Below, piece by piece: positions 25,795 to 33,965 of a DNA stretch of 64,000 nt. Location: assembly GCA_023423895.1 (NCBI GenBank), contig JAFAER010000223.1, positions 65,759 through 129,758 on the forward strand. The letters run 5' to 3'. Below the pieces are notes generated by a model. The model saw nothing but the letters and a program-made list of their open reading frames with translations. It was not told the origin of the DNA and made no database searches. The translations under genes and the position numbers were made by a program. Numbering within the stretch: position 1 is the stretch's first letter; the number at the start of each line of letters is the position of its first letter. The stretch is from Pseudomonadota bacterium (GTDB taxonomy: Bacteria; Myxococcota_A; Polyangia; Polyangiales; Polyangiaceae).

Positions 25795-26373
25795 CTACTT
25801 CCCGCAGGCCCCCGGCGTGGAGCTCGTGACGGCACGCGCGGCCTCACAAGAGTTGCCGTACGTCTTGCCGTCGCAACCGCAGACCGGATCGTAGACGGCG
25901 GGACAGAAGGTGTTCTTCGGCTCCTTCAGCTCGCACGCGGCGCCGGCATCCGCGGGGGGACACTCACCGGGCGTGTGGCTGGTGACGACGCGCTCGGCCT
26001 CGCAGTCGTTGCCGTACGTGACGCCGTCGCAGCCGCAGACGGGCGAGTAGATCTCGTAGCAGGCCGTGTCCTGCGGCGTCGCGAGCGTGCACGTGCCCGC
26101 GTCCGGGTCGGTCGCCGGAGGGCACTCGCCCGGCGTCGAGCTCGTCACGAACCGGCCTGCCTCGCACGAGTTGCCGTAGGTCTTGCCGTCACAACCGCAG
26201 ACCGGATCGTAGAGCGTGATGCACATCATGTCCGTCTTCGGACTGGCGAGCTTGCACGCATCGCCGGCGACGACCTCGTCGGATCTCGAGTCGGCTTCGT
26301 CGCCACCCGCCGTGCAGGCCACGAGGGCGAGAGCGACGGCGACGATGGCGACAGGGGCGAAACTGAGCTTCAT
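25795..26373 (-). CDS. Triple Kazal-type serine protease inhibitor lipoprotein
   Basis: A 192-residue lipoprotein (Cys 20) carrying three Kazal repeats. Each reads 'YDPVCGCDGKTYGNSCEA' or a close variant ('YSPVCGCDGVTYGNDCEA'), preceded by a 'C.L..P....C...' element and followed by 'V TS.TPG.C'. Kazal domains are rigid disulphide folds that plug serine protease active sites. The P1 region differs among copies, so each may inhibit a different protease. An envelope-tethered inhibitor fits self-protection in a lytic, protease-secreting predator; that role is inferred. Confidence 0.93.
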   Translation of the reverse strand: MKLSFAPVAIVAVALALVACTAGGDEADSRSDEVVAGDACKLASPKTDMMCITLYDPVCGCDGKTYGNSCEAGRFVTSSTPGECPPATDPDAGTCTLATPQDTACYEIYSPVCGCDGVTYGNDCEAERVVTSHTPGECPPADAGAACELKEPKNTFCPAVYDPVCGCDGKTYGNSCEAARAVTSSTPGACGK

Positions 26374-26468
26374 GGCGTCATCCTCGAATCAGGGGGCGAA
26401 AGCCGGAGCGGCGGTTCGACGGCGTCCTAGCAAGTCGAAGACCACATGAGCCTACCTGGTGGGTTTTG

Positions 26469-26486
26469 GAAATCCTGCATGATTTC
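26469..26486. promoter_or_regulatory. Inverted repeat GAAATC-N6-GATTTC (candidate operator)
   Basis: GAAATC (26469-26474) and GATTTC (26481-26486) are perfect inverted arms six bases apart. They lie in the divergent gap between the Kazal and DUF1566 genes, where a regulator of either could bind. Confidence 0.4.
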
Positions 26487-26669
26487 AAGACGCGCTGCAC
26501 GACAGACCGCGCAAGGGGCGTTCGGGTGGGTGGACGATTGCCCAGCCAATGCTGCTCGTCGGCCGCAACTCCATCCGGCGCTCGAGCGTCGGGAGCGTAG
26601 TAGGGCGCAGCGCAAATCAGGCGTCAGCCACACGTGTCGCGCAGGTCGGCGCCGAGCGAAGCTCGACGG

Positions 26670-27449
26670 GTGTTATCCTTCCGTCTCGTGGGGCGGCCGA
26701 TTGTCTTCTTCGCGCTGTTCGTAGCGTTCGCTCTTCTCGGCGGCTGCGTCGGCGATGATCCCAACTCCGCCGCGAGCTTGCCCGACGGAGGCACGGGGGG
26801 CAGTGACGAAGCGGGCGGCGGCGGCGACGTCGACGGTGGCGCGGGCGACGCTGGCGCGGATGGATCCACCGAGCCTTGTGTGCCGGACCTCTTCTGCAAA
26901 CCTGCGAACGAGTGCCGGAAGGGAGTCACCGCGTGCGGCGCGACCGCGGAGTGCGTCGAGACGGGCGACGTTGCCTACGGTCTCGCGTGCGGGGCCAGCG
27001 AAAAGACGATCTGCAAGGCTGGTGCGTGCGAGGACACGGAGTGGGCGCTGTGGACGATGCCGAGCTGGGCGAACGCGTCGGTCCCCCCGATCCCGTCGTA
27101 CAGCTTCGAGTCGTCGTCCGCAGGCGAGACATCGGTCGACAGCGTGACCGGACTCTTGTGGACGGTGTCGGGGCCGAGCGCCCAGACATGGGCAGCGGCG
27201 AAGGCCCACTGTGATGGCCTCTCGAAGCACGGCTTCACCGACTGGCGGCTCCCGACCACCATCGAGCTCGTCTCCATCGGCGACGTGTCTCAGGCGAGCG
27301 GGTTCGCGGCGAAGTTCGGCACCGTGACCGGCGGCATGTGGTCGAGCACGCCCGTCGCGGGAGTGTCGGGCAGCCACTGGTCCGTGAGCTCGCTTCGTGT
27401 CACCGCGTCGGCCGATACGGCGACCTTCGATGTGAGGTGTGTTCGATGA
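26670..27449 (+). CDS. DUF1566 lipoprotein
   Basis: The start is uncertain; the GTG at 26670 gives a 259-residue lipoprotein with Cys 26, while GTG codons at 26634 and 26688 are alternatives. After a Gly/Asp/Ala linker a Cys-rich segment follows (CVPDLFCKPANECRKG). The C-terminal DUF1566 domain is recognised by 'TGLLWTVSG', 'TWAAAKAHCDGLS', 'DWRLPTTIELVSI', 'MWSSTPVAG' and 'FDVRCVR'. DUF1566 (FGE-sulphatase-like C-type-lectin fold relatives) is typical of secreted bacterial proteins. The stop overlaps the start of a second DUF1566 gene. Confidence 0.8.
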   Translation: MLSFRLVGRPIVFFALFVAFALLGGCVGDDPNSAASLPDGGTGGSDEAGGGGDVDGGAGDAGADGSTEPCVPDLFCKPANECRKGVTACGATAECVETGDVAYGLACGASEKTICKAGACEDTEWALWTMPSWANASVPPIPSYSFESSSAGETSVDSVTGLLWTVSGPSAQTWAAAKAHCDGLSKHGFTDWRLPTTIELVSIGDVSQASGFAAKFGTVTGGMWSSTPVAGVSGSHWSVSSLRVTASADTATFDVRCVR

Positions 27450-27886
27450 AGAAGACGCTCGCTCTCTTCTCTTGCGTTGCCGTGCTCGCCTCGATGGGGG
27501 CGGCGTCGGCCGCGCCTCCCGCAGGGCGCTTCGTGGTGCAGGACGCGGGTGCCGTCGTGCGCGACACGAAGACGAACCTGCGCTGGGAGCGCGTCGCAAC
27601 GACGACGCTCCATTCGCGCGCGGCGAGCTCCAACTACTGCGCGAACCTGACGGTGGCGGGCGGCGGGTGGCGGATGCCGACCATCAAGGAGCTCCTGACC
27701 ATCGTGGATCGGGCGGAGACCGGCTCACCGAAGTGGCCCACGGCGTTCTTCGACGGCCCGGTCGGCGACTACTGGTCGAGCACGACCGCCTTCCAGAACG
27801 CGGGCACTCAGTATTACGTCGCGTTCGCGACGGGCGCCTCTCAGACGAGCGACCAAGGCACGCGGTACGTCCGCTGCGTGAAGTGA
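27446..27886 (+). CDS. DUF1566 secreted protein
   Basis: The ATG overlaps the previous stop (ATGA). The 146-residue product has a cleavable signal peptide (1-22, ASA-APP) and is nearly all DUF1566: 'VVRDTKTNLRWERV', 'ANLTVAGGGWRMPTIKELLTI', 'DYWSSTTAF', 'TRYVRCVK'. It has no lipobox, unlike its neighbour. The two DUF1566 genes are paralogues made from one operon, and they may form a complex in which one partner is anchored and the other soluble. Confidence 0.85.
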   Translation: MKKTLALFSCVAVLASMGAASAAPPAGRFVVQDAGAVVRDTKTNLRWERVATTTLHSRAASSNYCANLTVAGGGWRMPTIKELLTIVDRAETGSPKWPTAFFDGPVGDYWSSTTAFQNAGTQYYVAFATGASQTSDQGTRYVRCVK

Positions 27887-27983
27887 GTCGAGCGGGCGCA
27901 CTTCGAGATCGAGCGGGTCGACGGCGCGCTCGACCCCGTGAAGGTGATTCGCCCGCCCGGATCGCGGCGGTTATGCTGGCTCC

Positions 27984-28370
27984 ATGGAGATCGTAGTGCC
28001 GGAGCTCGGCGAGGGTGCGCCCGAAGGCCACCTGCTCCGTTGGCTCTACCGTGTGGGCGACCGCGTCGAGAAGGGCGCCACCGTCGCGGAGCTCGAGACG
28101 GTGAAGGTGAACGTGGACGTCGTTGCGCCCGAGAGCGGTGTCCTCGAGGCGATCGTCTGTGGCGAGGGATCGGTCGTGCGCGCGGGCGCGGTGCTCGGCC
28201 ACGTCGGCACGGGGGAGGGAAGCTCGGCCCGGGCGCCAGCAGCGCGGATCGAGCACGCCGCGCGTGACGAGCGCACCGGTGCCGAGCAGGACGCCGCGCG
28301 TTGCCGCTTCTGCGCGGCCCTCGTCGTGCGCGGCCGCGTCGACTGCGTCAAGTGCGGCGCTCCCATGTGA
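27984..28370 (+). CDS. Lipoyl/biotinyl-domain protein with C-terminal zinc ribbon
   Basis: A 128-residue protein. Residues 1-75 are a lipoyl-type carrier domain: 'VVPELGEGAPEGHLLRWL', 'VEKGATVAELETVKVNVDV', 'VAPESGVL'. The modifiable Lys is residue 41 in ETVKVN, where E2 proteins have ETDKA. After a linker, Cys 107/110 and Cys 121/124 make a CxxC-N10-CxxC zinc ribbon ending the protein. Stand-alone lipoyl domains act as swinging-arm carriers, but no E1, E3 or E2 catalytic gene lies nearby. The ribbon could be a docking element. I know of no described protein of this design. Confidence 0.85.
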   Translation: MEIVVPELGEGAPEGHLLRWLYRVGDRVEKGATVAELETVKVNVDVVAPESGVLEAIVCGEGSVVRAGAVLGHVGTGEGSSARAPAARIEHAARDERTGAEQDAARCRFCAALVVRGRVDCVKCGAPM

Positions 28371-28481
28371 GAGCACTCGGCCGGTGGTCGTCGTCGCACG
28401 TGAGGCCGCTCTCGGCTTGGTCGTTGCGGCCGGCACTCCAAAGGGGGGTTCAGGCGACGTCTCGGTGCCCAGAACCTCGGC

Positions 28482-29354
28482 TCACGTGTTCGTGTCCTCC
28501 GGCGGCACCAGGCTCGGATCGGGCAGCGACGCCGACGGTCCGTCCGCGCCTGCTTTCGGGCACTGCGCGTCGAGCGTGTACGACGTCATCGAGAGCGAGC
28601 CGAACGAGTACCCGTCGACGAGCAGTCCGGCGCCGCGCTTCTCCGCGCTCGCCAGTCCCGCGAGGTAGACGAGCGGAAGGAAGTGCTCCGGCGTGGGGAC
28701 CGCACGCGCGAAGTCTGGATGGTCCACCAGGCGGAGCACGTCGCTCGGGGTCTCGGTCATGATCTTGCGAGTGGCCTCATCGAAGCGGTGTGCCCAGTCG
28801 AATCCCTCTTCGCGTTTCGACCAGTCGATCGCTCGCAAGTTGTGAACGACGTTCCCGCTCGCCACGAAGAGGATGCCGCGCTCGCGCAGGGGGGCGAGCT
28901 TTGCTCCGAGCTCGAAGTGGCTCTCGATGCTGCGGTGGGTATGGATGGAGAGCTGGAGCACAGGGACGTCGGCCTTCGGATACGCGTGCACGAGGACGGA
29001 CCAGGTGCCGTGGTCGATTCCCCAGCCGTCGACGTCCAGCCCGACGCGCGTGGGCTTCGCGACCTCGGCGATCTCCTCGGCGATCTTCGGATCCCCCGGC
29101 GCGGGGTATTGCACCTCGAAGAGCTGCTTCGGGAAGCCGAAGAAGTCGTGGATCGTCCGCGGGCTCGCCATCGCCGTGACGGCCGTGACGTTGACGTACC
29201 AGTGAGCGGAGACGACGACGATCGCGCGAGGCCTCGGGGTTGATTGGCCGAGCGACTTCCATGCTGTCGTGAAGCGGTTCGTCTCGAGCGCGTTCATCGG
29301 GCTGCCGTGTCCGAGGAAAGCGGCGGGCATCAGCTGTCGGGGGGCCGTCTCCAT
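28482..29354 (-). CDS. ygiD: 4,5-DOPA-type extradiol dioxygenase (LigB family)
   Basis: A 290-residue LigB-family protein with the order of E. coli YgiD. 'AAFLGHGSPMNAL' supplies metal-ligand His 16 and 'VVVSAHWYVN' supplies His 51. 'TIHDFFGFPKQLFEVQYPAPGDP' in two parts, 'GLDVDGWGIDHGTW' and 'VLQLSIH' complete the active-site architecture, with 'ASGNVVHNLRAIDW' and 'EHFLPLVYLAG' further on. These enzymes cleave catechols such as DOPA using zinc or iron. The gene is followed leftward by the lipoyl/zinc-ribbon gene in opposite orientation, and upstream by an SDR gene. Confidence 0.92.
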   Translation of the reverse strand: METAPRQLMPAAFLGHGSPMNALETNRFTTAWKSLGQSTPRPRAIVVVSAHWYVNVTAVTAMASPRTIHDFFGFPKQLFEVQYPAPGDPKIAEEIAEVAKPTRVGLDVDGWGIDHGTWSVLVHAYPKADVPVLQLSIHTHRSIESHFELGAKLAPLRERGILFVASGNVVHNLRAIDWSKREEGFDWAHRFDEATRKIMTETPSDVLRLVDHPDFARAVPTPEHFLPLVYLAGLASAEKRGAGLLVDGYSFGSLSMTSYTLDAQCPKAGADGPSASLPDPSLVPPEDTNT

Positions 29355-29436
29355 GGTCGAAGCCTATCGGACGCGTGCGGAGCACGGACGGCAAAGCAGT
29401 GCGATCGGCTTGCCTTCGCGCTCACAAATCCGTCGC

Positions 29437-30216
29437 TCAGAGCGATTGGCCGCCGGAGACTTCGATCCTCTGACCCGTGATCCACGCGCTCTCGGGCGCG
29501 AGGAGCATCGCCACGGCCGCGCCGATGTCGTCGGGCAGGCCGACACGGCCGAGCGCCGTTTGCGAGGCGATGAGCTGATTGACGTGCTCGTTGTCGCGGA
29601 CCAGTCCGCCGCCGAAGTCGGTCTCGACGGCGCCGGGAGCGACCACGTTGACCGCGATCTTCCGCGGTCCGAGCTCCTTCGCCATGTACCGCGTGAGCAC
29701 CTCGATGCCCCCCTTCATCGCGGCATAGGCGGCGTACCCAGGAAACGTGAAGCGCGCGAGCCCGCTCGATACGTTGAGGACGCGCCCGCCGTCGGCGAGG
29801 AGCGGCAGGAGCTTCTGCGTGAGGAAGAAGGTCGCCTTCAGGTGCACCTTCACGAGCTCGTCGAACTGCTCTTCGGTCGTCTCCGCGAAGCTCACGTGGG
29901 CGCCCGTCCCGGCGTTGTTGACGAGGAAGTCGAAGCGGTCGCGCTGCCAGGTCCTGGAGAGCTCGCTTCGCAACGTCTCGGCGAACGCGCCGAAGCTGCG
30001 GCTGTCGGTGACGTCGAGCTGGATGGCGACGGCCCTTCGTCCCTTCGCGACGATTGCGGCGACGACATCCAGCGCTTCTTTGTCTCGCGAGCGGTAGGTG
30101 ACGACGATGTCCGTGCCGCGGTCGGCGAGGTGGAGCGCCATGCTCCTTCCGAGGCCGCGGCTGGAGCCGGTGATGAGGGCGATGGGGGACGGGTGGCGGT
30201 TCGTCTTGCTGTTCAT
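29437..30216 (-). CDS. Short-chain dehydrogenase/reductase (SDR)
   Basis: A 259-residue classical SDR. The NAD(P) motif is 'ALITGSSRGLGRSMAL' (TGxxxGxG at 16-23) and 'NNAGTGAH' gives the NNAG element. The catalytic residues are in 'VLNVSSGLA' (Ser) and 'YAAYAAMKGG' (YxxxK). The end reads 'ESAWITGQRIEVSGGQS', typical of the FabG/glucose-dehydrogenase group. Divergent from an adjacent LysR gene, with paired TTCGAA sites between them, it is the probable target of that regulator. The substrate is unknown. Confidence 0.92.
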   Translation of the reverse strand: MNSKTNRHPSPIALITGSSRGLGRSMALHLADRGTDIVVTYRSRDKEALDVVAAIVAKGRRAVAIQLDVTDSRSFGAFAETLRSELSRTWQRDRFDFLVNNAGTGAHVSFAETTEEQFDELVKVHLKATFFLTQKLLPLLADGGRVLNVSSGLARFTFPGYAAYAAMKGGIEVLTRYMAKELGPRKIAVNVVAPGAVETDFGGGLVRDNEHVNQLIASQTALGRVGLPDDIGAAVAMLLAPESAWITGQRIEVSGGQSL

Positions 30217-30254
30217 GAAGAAAGGAGTAGCTCGCGAGCGCACTGTCGATAATC

Positions 30255-30282
30255 TTCGAACATTCCGACACAGCGTTTCGAA
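30255..30282. promoter_or_regulatory. Paired TTCGAA sites between divergent SDR and LysR genes
   Basis: Self-complementary TTCGAA occurs at 30255-30260 and 30277-30282, centres 22 bp apart (about two helical turns). The two lie in the 76-base gap between the SDR and LysR starts. That position and spacing fit a LysR operator. Confidence 0.5.
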
Positions 30283-30292
30283 TCTCGGAACA

Positions 30293-31195
30293 ATGCTCAT
30301 GAACCTCGAACGTGTCCGCATCCTGGTGAAGGTCGCCGAGCTCGCGAGCTTCACGCGCGCGGCCGAACAGCTCGGGATGCCGAAGTCACGCGTCTCCCTT
30401 CACGTGAAGGCGCTCGAGGCGGAGCTCGGCACGCACCTCCTCCAGCGAACGACGCGCGCCGTGCGCCCGACACCGGATGGTGAGCAGTTCCTCGCACGGG
30501 TGGCGGGGCTTCTCGAGGAGGCCGACCGGCTCGCCTCGATGTTCCAGGCCACGAGCTCCCTCCGTGGTCGCGTCCGCATCGATCTGCCCATCACGTTCGC
30601 ACGCGAGCGCGTTATCCCGGCGCTGCCGGAGCTCCTCGCAGCGCACCCGCGCCTCGAGCTCCTCGTTGGCACCACGGACCGGTTCGTCGATCTCGTTCGC
30701 GAGGGCTTCGACTGCGTGTTGCGCATCGGGACACTCGCCGAGCCGGGGCTCACGGCGCGGCAGCTCGGGATGCTCCCGATGGTCAATTGCGCGAGCCCGG
30801 CCTACCTTCGCCGGTTCGGGGTCCCGCGGAGCATCGCCGATCTCGAGCGGCATCGGCTGGTGCACTACTCGCCGACGCTGGGCGGGGACGAGCCCGGCTT
30901 CGAGTACCGTCGCGGGAAGCGCTGGGTCACCTGCCCGATGCAGAGCATCGTGACGGTGAACGGTACCGACGCGTACGACGCTGCCTGTCACGCCGGTCTC
31001 GGGATCATCCAGTCGCCGAGGATCGGGAAGAAGGCGGCGCTCGAAAGCGGAGCCCTGGTCGAGATCCTTCCGAAGTACACCTGCAAGCCGCTGCCTGTAT
31101 CGCTGGTTCATCGCCACGGGCGTGACGTTCCGAAGCCGGTGCGCGCGGTGATGACGTGGCTCGAGCAGGTGCTCCGACCGGTGTTCGAGCCCTGA
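30293..31195 (+). CDS. LysR-family transcriptional regulator
   Basis: Starting at the ATG 30293 (or 30299), the 300-residue protein has the LysR winged helix: 'LERVRILVKVAELASFTRAAEQ' in two parts, then 'GMPKSRVSLHVKALEAELG' and 'LLQRTTRAVRPTPDGEQFL'. The effector-binding half begins at about residue 90 ('GRVRIDLPITFARERVIPALPELL') and has 'DCVLRIGTL' in the usual place. This matches the CrgA/AaeR-like group that controls divergent oxidoreductases. It likely senses a small aromatic or carbonyl compound and controls the SDR gene. Confidence 0.92.
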   Translation: MLMNLERVRILVKVAELASFTRAAEQLGMPKSRVSLHVKALEAELGTHLLQRTTRAVRPTPDGEQFLARVAGLLEEADRLASMFQATSSLRGRVRIDLPITFARERVIPALPELLAAHPRLELLVGTTDRFVDLVREGFDCVLRIGTLAEPGLTARQLGMLPMVNCASPAYLRRFGVPRSIADLERHRLVHYSPTLGGDEPGFEYRRGKRWVTCPMQSIVTVNGTDAYDAACHAGLGIIQSPRIGKKAALESGALVEILPKYTCKPLPVSLVHRHGRDVPKPVRAVMTWLEQVLRPVFEP

Positions 31196-31214
31196 GCTGG
31201 CGTCGAGTTCCCTT

Positions 31215-32237
31215 TCAGATCGGTGCGCTCGCAGAGACCTCCGCAGGGCGCTCCGGCGGCGCCATGAACTCCGGACCGACGGGGTGCCGTACGGTCTCGG
31301 CGACCACGCCGTCGACGTACGCGCGCGCCTCGTCGTCGAGATGGAAGGTCATGATCCGTTCGACCGGAGTCAGCTCGTCCGGGTGCCTGACTCCCCAGAG
31401 CGCGACGGAGACGCCGGGGTGGTCGAGGACCCATCGCACGGCCAGCTCGAGGACACCGACCTGGAATCGATCGCGCGCGTAGCGATCGAGGAGCTCGACG
31501 GCGGCCAGGTATTCGGCGAAACGCGGTGGAAGGAACTTCGGATCGACCTTCCGGAGATCATCTCCCGAAAACTCGGTTTTCGCATCGATGGCGCCGCTGA
31601 GGAGCCCACGACAGAGTGCACCATAGGTCAACGTGGCTACGCGGTTCGCGCGGCACCAGGGAAGGACGTCCTTCAGGGCCTCCCTCTCGAAGATGTTGAG
31701 CGGCGGCTGCGCAGAGGCGATGGCGCATACGCGACCGAATCGCTCCATGGCATCGATCGAGTAGTTCGAGACGCCTACCGCGCGGACCTTCCCAGCCTGC
31801 ACGAGGTCGCGGAGGGCTTCAGCGGTCTCCTCGTAAGGCGTCTGCGGGTCTGGCCAGTGGACCTGATAGAGATCGATGTAGTCGGTGCGAAGCCGTGCGA
31901 GCGAGAGCTCGACCTCCTCGAAGATCTGTTGCCTCGTTCCGTTCCTGAACAGGGCGTCTCCGCGCCGCTCGAGACCGACCTTCGTGGCGATGGCGACGCG
32001 CTCGCGCTGTCCCCGCTCGGCGATGGCGCGCCCGACGACCTCCTCGGAGTGGCCGAAGCCGTACGCTGGCGCGGTGTCGATGAGGTTGATGCCCATGTCG
32101 AGCGCCGCGTGGATCGTCCGAACGGACTCGTCGTCGTCGGTGCCGCCCCACTGGAAGCCTCCCATGGCCCACGTCCCGAGACCGACTCGGCTGACGGGAA
32201 TCGGAACACCCGGAATGCTGGTCATTTCCACACCCAT
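31215..32237 (-). CDS. Aldo/keto reductase (YhdN/AKR11-like)
   Basis: The ATG at 32235-32237 follows GGAGGCC at seven bases. The 340-residue TIM-barrel oxidoreductase has the tetrad: 'NLIDTAPAYGFGHSEEVVGRAI' (Asp and Tyr), 'VAIATKVGLE' (Lys), and 'YIDLYQVHWPDPQTPYEETAEAL' (His). The NADP loop is represented by 'VSVALWGVRHPDELTPVERI'. It resembles the general stress/IolS AKR11 group. It lies 34 bases after the KDG kinase gene, within the sugar-acid cluster, and may reduce or oxidise a sugar intermediate. Confidence 0.92.
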   Translation of the reverse strand: MGVEMTSIPGVPIPVSRVGLGTWAMGGFQWGGTDDDESVRTIHAALDMGINLIDTAPAYGFGHSEEVVGRAIAERGQRERVAIATKVGLERRGDALFRNGTRQQIFEEVELSLARLRTDYIDLYQVHWPDPQTPYEETAEALRDLVQAGKVRAVGVSNYSIDAMERFGRVCAIASAQPPLNIFEREALKDVLPWCRANRVATLTYGALCRGLLSGAIDAKTEFSGDDLRKVDPKFLPPRFAEYLAAVELLDRYARDRFQVGVLELAVRWVLDHPGVSVALWGVRHPDELTPVERIMTFHLDDEARAYVDGVVAETVRHPVGPEFMAPPERPAEVSASAPI

Positions 32238-32271
32238 TTTTCGGCCTCCTTCCACTCTCCAGTCGGCGTGC

Positions 32272-33306
32272 TCACCGGCTGACTCGGCCATCGTCGTGGC
32301 CCGCGGCGAGCCGCTCGATCTCCTCGACGGTGACGCGGTTGAAGTCGCCCACGATGGTGAGCTTGAGCGCTCCAGCCGCGATCGCGAAGCGGAGCGCGTC
32401 GTCGGGGGACTTGCCGTCCAGGAGCGCAAAGACGAGTCCGGCTGCGAATGCATCGCCACCGCCGATCCGGTCGACGAGCTGCACGACGTACCGAGGTCCG
32501 CGATACATCGTCCCCGTCGCGCCGTCGTAGAGGAGGGCGCTCCACGCGTTTTCGCTCGCCGACAGGCTCTCGCGCAACGTGATCGCCACGTGCTCGACCC
32601 CATGCTCGGAGACGACGCGTGCTGCGGCGTCCCGGAGCCTGCCGAGGTCCCGAGGCGACGAGGTCTCGGCCTTGCCTCGTGGCGCCAACCCGAGGACCTG
32701 CGTCAGGTGCCCCTCGTTCGCGATCAGGACGTGCACGTGCCGTAGCAGCGGCAGCATCACGCGACGCGCCTCATCTTCGGTCCACAGCTTGCTGCGATAG
32801 TTGACGTCGAAGCTCACGCGCGCGCCGCCTCGACGGGCCGCTTCGAGCGCGGCGCGCGTGCACTCCACCAGCGACGCTCCGATGGCAGGCGTGATGCCGG
32901 TGGTATGGAACCAGCTCGCGTCGCGGAGCACGTCCGGCCAAGGTACGTCGTCCGGTGAGAGCTCGCTGAACGCCGAATGGCCCCGATCGTAGATCACGCA
33001 CGACGGACGCTGGCTCGCGCCTGTCTCGACGAAGTAGAGCCCGAGCCGCTCGCCGCCGCGTCGGATCGAGCTCACGTCGACGCCTTCCGCACGCAGCGCG
33101 CGGATCGCGGCGTCGCCGATGGCGTTTGTCGGCAATCGCGTGACGAAGTGACTGTCCAGACCGAACGTGGCGAGGCTCGCAGCGACATTGGTTTCGCCTC
33201 CGCCGAAGCTCGTGTGCAGCGTGGTCGACTGCAACAGGCGCTCGTGTCCCGGCGCGCTCAGGCGCACGAGCAGCTCACCGAATGTGACGGTCTTCTTGCG
33301 CATCAT
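32272..33306 (-). CDS. kdgK: 2-keto-3-deoxygluconate kinase (PfkB family)
   Basis: A 344-residue ribokinase/PfkB-fold sugar kinase. 'TFGELLVRLS' opens the fold; 'TSFGGGETNVAASLATFG' carries the N-terminal signature; 'RIGGGDAFAAGLVFALL' carries the anion-hole and catalytic Asp (GGGDAF). The substrate lid with 'ERLGLYFVETGASQRPS' and 'HTTGITPAIG' is typical of KDG kinases. The adjacent KDPG aldolase gene, whose start it overlaps by four bases, supports this: KDG is phosphorylated to KDPG and then cleaved. Confidence 0.9.
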   Translation of the reverse strand: MMRKKTVTFGELLVRLSAPGHERLLQSTTLHTSFGGGETNVAASLATFGLDSHFVTRLPTNAIGDAAIRALRAEGVDVSSIRRGGERLGLYFVETGASQRPSCVIYDRGHSAFSELSPDDVPWPDVLRDASWFHTTGITPAIGASLVECTRAALEAARRGGARVSFDVNYRSKLWTEDEARRVMLPLLRHVHVLIANEGHLTQVLGLAPRGKAETSSPRDLGRLRDAAARVVSEHGVEHVAITLRESLSASENAWSALLYDGATGTMYRGPRYVVQLVDRIGGGDAFAAGLVFALLDGKSPDDALRFAIAAGALKLTIVGDFNRVTVEEIERLAAGHDDGRVSR

Positions 33307-33965
33307 GGAGACCCCTCGTGCGACTCGCGGACGGCGAGCGAGAGCTGGCGAGCCCCTTCCGTGATGCGCGCGTAGTCACCTCGAGCGACGAGCTCGCGAT
33401 CGACCAGCGCCCCGCCCACGCCGACGGCCATCGCTCCCGCGGCCAGAAACTCGACGGCATTCTCCGCGGTCACACCGCCCGTCGGAAGGAGCCGCACCTG
33501 TGGCAGCGGCCCACGCAGATCCCTCAGGTAACCCGGCCCGAGGGTGCCGGCAGGAAAGAGCTTGATGACATCGGCTCCCGCCTCCCAGGCGGTCACGATC
33601 TCCGTTGGTGAATACGCTCCAGGGATCGCGACGACGTCGTACCGGTGACACACCGCGAGCACCGCCGGCGAGAACGTCGGCCCGACGATGAATCGAGCCC
33701 CGGCCAGGATGGCCAGACGAGCCGTCTCCGGATCGAGCACGCTGCCCGCGCCGATCAGGATCCGCGAGCCGAGCTCGTCGGTCAGCGTCTCCATGGCGGC
33801 GAGCGCGCCAGGCGTCGTCACCGTGATCTCGGCGGTGCAGATCCCGCCGGCGGCAAGCGCCTCGAGCACGGGGCGCAGCGGCCGGGCGTCATCCAGGCGG
33901 ACCACCGCCAGCGCTCGCTGCCGTTCGATCGATCTGAGAGCGTCGAGTCGCCTGGGAAGCATCAC
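33303..33965 (-). CDS. eda: KDPG aldolase
   Basis: A 220-residue class I aldolase. The Schiff-base Lys is in 'GADVIKLFPAGTLGPGYLRDL', the family's hallmark. 'ICTAEITVTTPGAL' holds the catalytic Glu, and 'LIGAGSVLDPETARLAILAGARFIVGP' the Gly-rich phosphate end. It cleaves 2-keto-3-deoxy-6-phosphogluconate to pyruvate and glyceraldehyde 3-phosphate. Both ends overlap the neighbouring genes by four bases (ATGA), so kinase, aldolase and the upstream dehydratase fusion form one translationally coupled unit. Confidence 0.93.
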   Translation of the reverse strand: MMLPRRLDALRSIERQRALAVVRLDDARPLRPVLEALAAGGICTAEITVTTPGALAAMETLTDELGSRILIGAGSVLDPETARLAILAGARFIVGPTFSPAVLAVCHRYDVVAIPGAYSPTEIVTAWEAGADVIKLFPAGTLGPGYLRDLRGPLPQVRLLPTGGVTAENAVEFLAAGAMAVGVGGALVDRELVARGDYARITEGARQLSLAVRESHEGSP

